Positions 62,108 through 64,000 of a stretch of DNA of 64,000 nucleotides are shown in pieces. The position numbers and the translations under genes are program-made. This stretch comes from Pandoraea fibrosis. Lineage in GTDB: Bacteria > Pseudomonadota > Gammaproteobacteria > Burkholderiales > Burkholderiaceae. The notes under the pieces are model-generated. The model was not told where the DNA came from. It did no database searches and saw only the letters and a list, made by a program, of their open reading frames with translations. Each line of letters starts with the position of its first letter. The first letter of the stretch is position 1. The stretch covers positions 1,798,001 through 1,862,000 of the forward strand of contig NZ_CP047385.1 of assembly GCF_000807775.2 (NCBI RefSeq), read 5' to 3'.

Positions 62108-62505
62108 CGGTCAAGGTTGACGACTCCCCGCAAGCCGCCACGCGTATCGACAAATGGCTGTGGGCCGCCCGTTTCTTCAAAACCCGTTCGCTCGCCACGC
62201 AAGCCGTCGACCGCGGCCGGGTGCTGTGCAACGACGCTCGCGTCAAACCGGCGCGCGACGTGCGTCCAGGCGATATTGTCTCGATCGATAACGGCAGCAC
62301 GCGCTGGGAAGTGCGGGTGAAGGCCATCGCAGAAGTCCGGGGTTCCGCGCCCGTCGCACAGTCGCTGTACGACGAAACGGAAACCAGTATTCGCGCGCGT
62401 GCCGACGAAAGTGAGCGCCGACGTCTGTTTCAGGAGCCCGCGGCACAGATGCACGGGCGTCCGACGAAGCGCGACCGGCGGCGCCTCGGCGGGATTGGCG
62501 AGTAG
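62104..62505 (+). CDS. hslR: Heat-shock protein 15-type RNA-binding S4 protein HslR
   Basis: A 133-residue S4-domain protein that recycles stalled 50S subunits carrying nascent chains after heat shock. The S4 core is [20 protein letters not shown] (residues 13-32) and [19 protein letters not shown]. The C-terminal basic tail ([15 protein letters not shown]) is typical of Hsp15. The start is GTG 62104 inside the hemH stop (GTGA overlap); the larger frame from 61693 is a shadow of hemH. Confidence 0.93.
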   Translation: MTVKVDDSPQAATRIDKWLWAARFFKTRSLATQAVDRGRVLCNDARVKPARDVRPGDIVSIDNGSTRWEVRVKAIAEVRGSAPVAQSLYDETETSIRARADESERRRLFQEPAAQMHGRPTKRDRRRLGGIGE

Positions 62506-62698
62506 CCTGCACCGGTCCCGAGGTTTCCCGACTTGGCCTCATCAACGGTTTTTCAACGCCGGAATGAACGCCGCCGCTGGCGAAGTGCGCAGCGGCGGAC
62601 GTAGGGTGGAGCGGTGTTCAAGCTGTCCCGCGAGACGCGGAACGAACCGGGAGAGCGGCTTCGCACACGACGGCACATGTCGTGTGCACCCGGGGCGA

Positions 62699-62887
62699 TC
62701 AGCGCGAAGGGATTCCGGTGTTGGACGAATGCACCGGCATGCCCGGCATTTCGACGAAATGATGCAGTACCGCCCGCACGCCACCGTATTCGGTGTCGCG
62801 CCGCGTGACTGCGCCGGACAAGCAGATCGTAATCGTTACCGTCGTCACCAACGCAAGGATGAAGACAACAGCCAGTGGCAGCTTCAT
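62699..62887 (-). CDS. Small exported or membrane protein, 62 residues
   Basis: A short ORF in the hslR-grpE interval on the opposite strand. AGGAG is 7 bases before ATG 62887. The first 28 residues form a hydrophobic segment (MKLPLAVVFILALVTTVTI ... LSGA), either a signal peptide or a single transmembrane anchor. The remaining 34 residues are polar (RRDTEYGGVRAVLHHFVEMPG in part). No family recognised. Clear RBS plus signal-like N-terminus make it a probable real gene, although composition alone is not decisive. Confidence 0.6.
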   Translation of the reverse strand: MKLPLAVVFILALVTTVTITICLSGAVTRRDTEYGGVRAVLHHFVEMPGMPVHSSNTGIPSR

Positions 62888-63089
62888 GATGCGCTCCTGA
62901 AAGAACACTACGCCGGACGGGGGGTGTCCGGCGAGCGGCCGGGTCCAGCACGGCACATCCATCAACTGGACCGTTATTCATGTTAGGTCGCAGCAACGGC
63001 CGATACAATAGAGGACTCGTAACGCGTGTAACCGGATATTTGCCGGCACGCCGCGCGCACCGACATGGCGCACAGAATGCCCGCCAGCT

Positions 63090-63116
63090 CTTGAAAACGG
63101 TGTGAACGCCCCTACT
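63090..63116 (+). promoter_or_regulatory. Sigma-32-type heat-shock promoter of grpE
   Basis: CTTGAAA (63090-63096) is a perfect sigma-32 -35 element. After 12 bases comes CCCCTACT (63109-63116), close to the -10 consensus CCCCATNT. Transcription would start about 65 bases before grpE. Confidence 0.7.
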
Positions 63117-63186
63117 ATCCAAAGGGATTTGAACCGGTGGCGCATCGTCGTGGTGCGCTGCAAGAACCTTTTGACGACTCAAGCTC

Positions 63187-63732
63187 ATGACTGAACAGCA
63201 AAACACCCCCGACCAGCCGATTCCGTCTCAGGCCGAAGCGGCCCCGAACGACGCTGAGCTCGCGAACGACGCGCTGCCCTCGGTCGAGGCGCAACTTCTG
63301 GCCGCTCAGGCCGAAGCGGCGAGCCTGCGCGACGACGCGTTGCGTGCCCGCGCCGAGATGGAGAACGTGCGCCGTCGTGCGGAAGATGAAGTGGCCAAGG
63401 CCCGTAAATTCGCCGTGGAAAGCTTCGCAGAGAACCTGCTGCCGGTGATCGACAGCCTGGAAGCCGCCGCCGCCGACAAGAGTGGCGACGTGGCCAAGCT
63501 GCAGGAAGGCGTGGCCCTGACGTTGCGCCAACTGGTCTCGGCGCTCGAGCGCAGCAAGGTGTCGGTCATCGACCCGGCAGGCGCGAAGTTCGATCCGCAT
63601 CAGCATCAGGCTATCTCGATGGTGCCGGCCGATCAGGAACCGAACACCGTGGTTGCCGTGCTGCAAAAGGGTTACCTGATTGCCGACCGCGTACTGCGCC
63701 CGGCGCTCGTGACCGTCGCCGCCGGCAAGTAA
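63187..63732 (+). CDS. grpE: Nucleotide exchange factor GrpE
   Basis: A 181-residue dimeric co-chaperone that exchanges ADP on DnaK. An acidic, disordered N-terminus (to about 30) precedes a long coiled coil ([21 protein letters not shown], quoted only in part; [20 protein letters not shown]). The beta-wing domain ends [17 protein letters not shown], the family signature. A sigma-32-type promoter lies just upstream. dnaK is not reached within the window but is expected after the next gene. Confidence 0.96.
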   Translation: MTEQQNTPDQPIPSQAEAAPNDAELANDALPSVEAQLLAAQAEAASLRDDALRARAEMENVRRRAEDEVAKARKFAVESFAENLLPVIDSLEAAAADKSGDVAKLQEGVALTLRQLVSALERSKVSVIDPAGAKFDPHQHQAISMVPADQEPNTVVAVLQKGYLIADRVLRPALVTVAAGK

Positions 63733-63893
63733 CCGTATTGCCATGACATCATGGAAAGCTTCGGCCTTCCGCCTGCTGTCCGGTGGTGCGAGGCGCAGGC
63801 AAGACGTGGCAAGCCGCCAGCGTCAGCATTGACGGGGGCGGCAGGAAGCCGCAGGAAGCAGCAATCGGCAGGCATCAGCAAGGATCAGCGATC

Positions 63894-64000
63894 ATGGCAG
63901 GCGATCTTCCGGGCATGGCAGGTGTGGACGGCACGGCATTCGAAGCGTTTTCGATGCAGGCGCTGACGACCGAAACGTTCGATGAAGGGCTGCGTGAAGC
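63894..64000 (+). CDS. Start of a thioredoxin-like gene (partial)
   Basis: The frame opens at ATG 63894 with AAGGATC 8 bases upstream and continues past the window end (35 codons visible). The residues, MAGDLPGMAGVDGTAFEAFS and then MQALTTETFDEGLREA, resemble the N-terminus of the thioredoxin-family proteins usually encoded between grpE and dnaK in Burkholderiaceae. No active-site Cys pair is reached, so the family call rests on position and the weak T-x-E-x-F-D pattern. Confidence 0.6.
   Translation, partial: MAGDLPGMAGVDGTAFEAFSMQALTTETFDEGLRE

Overview
The window is a dense, high-GC chromosomal stretch with no phage, transposon or CRISPR. Gene content and order (garD; egtB-egtD; ftrABCD; ubiA; proC-yggS; glcD/glcE; aroG; glnE/yhdP/nitrilase/tldD; recN-nadK; hrcA ... 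hemH-hslR ... grpE) point to a betaproteobacterium of the Burkholderiaceae. Pandoraea or a close Burkholderia-type relative is my best guess; I could not test it by search.

Layout. 1-7.4 kb: galactarate dehydratase, a nitrate-reductase-associated protein, an AbgT transporter, a coupled small ORF + heme-oxygenase-fold protein of unknown role, an EamA exporter and an unknown protein. 7.9-11.8 kb: ergothioneine genes egtB-egtD, a split chromate transporter pair and a small conserved ORF. 11.9-14 kb: tRNA-Leu(TAA), an ABM-fold monooxygenase whose end runs into the tRNA, an exported alpha/beta hydrolase and an XRE-cupin regulator. 14.2-22.6 kb: an eight-gene catabolic run (LLM flavin monooxygenase, flavin reductase, MFS, aldehyde dehydrogenase, DUF3311 + sodium symporter, type II lumazine synthase, M20 amidohydrolase). 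22.6-27.4 kb: a cytochrome c, a polar amino-acid ABC transporter and a divergent Lrp regulator. 27.5-31 kb: the FtrABCD iron uptake system behind a Fur-like box.

31-36.7 kb: ubiA, proC-yggS, glutathione peroxidase, and a DUF2917 gene divergent from a MocR-type regulator. 36.8-44 kb: an FAD D-lactate/glycolate dehydrogenase set with an ion channel gene embedded, cobalamin adenosyltransferase, and aroG behind an unannotated Phe/Tyr leader-peptide attenuator. 44.3-54.3 kb: tldD, nitrilase and yhdP, divergent from glnE. 54.3-64 kb: recN-nadK divergent from the heat-shock/heme block hrcA, a FecR-like protein with a collagen-like tract, hemH, hslR, grpE and the start of a thioredoxin-like gene.

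The strongest unannotated signal is the aroG attenuator: a 26-codon peptide with the run FYFYFF and four complementary segments that form mutually exclusive antiterminator and terminator hairpins. The next most interesting are the lumazine synthase inside a flavin-monooxygenase catabolic operon, the K+-channel-like gene locked between glcD and glcE (with no glcF beside them), and the collagen-like FecR protein inserted in the hrcA-hemH interval. All family assignments come from reading the translated sequences; no database search was possible.
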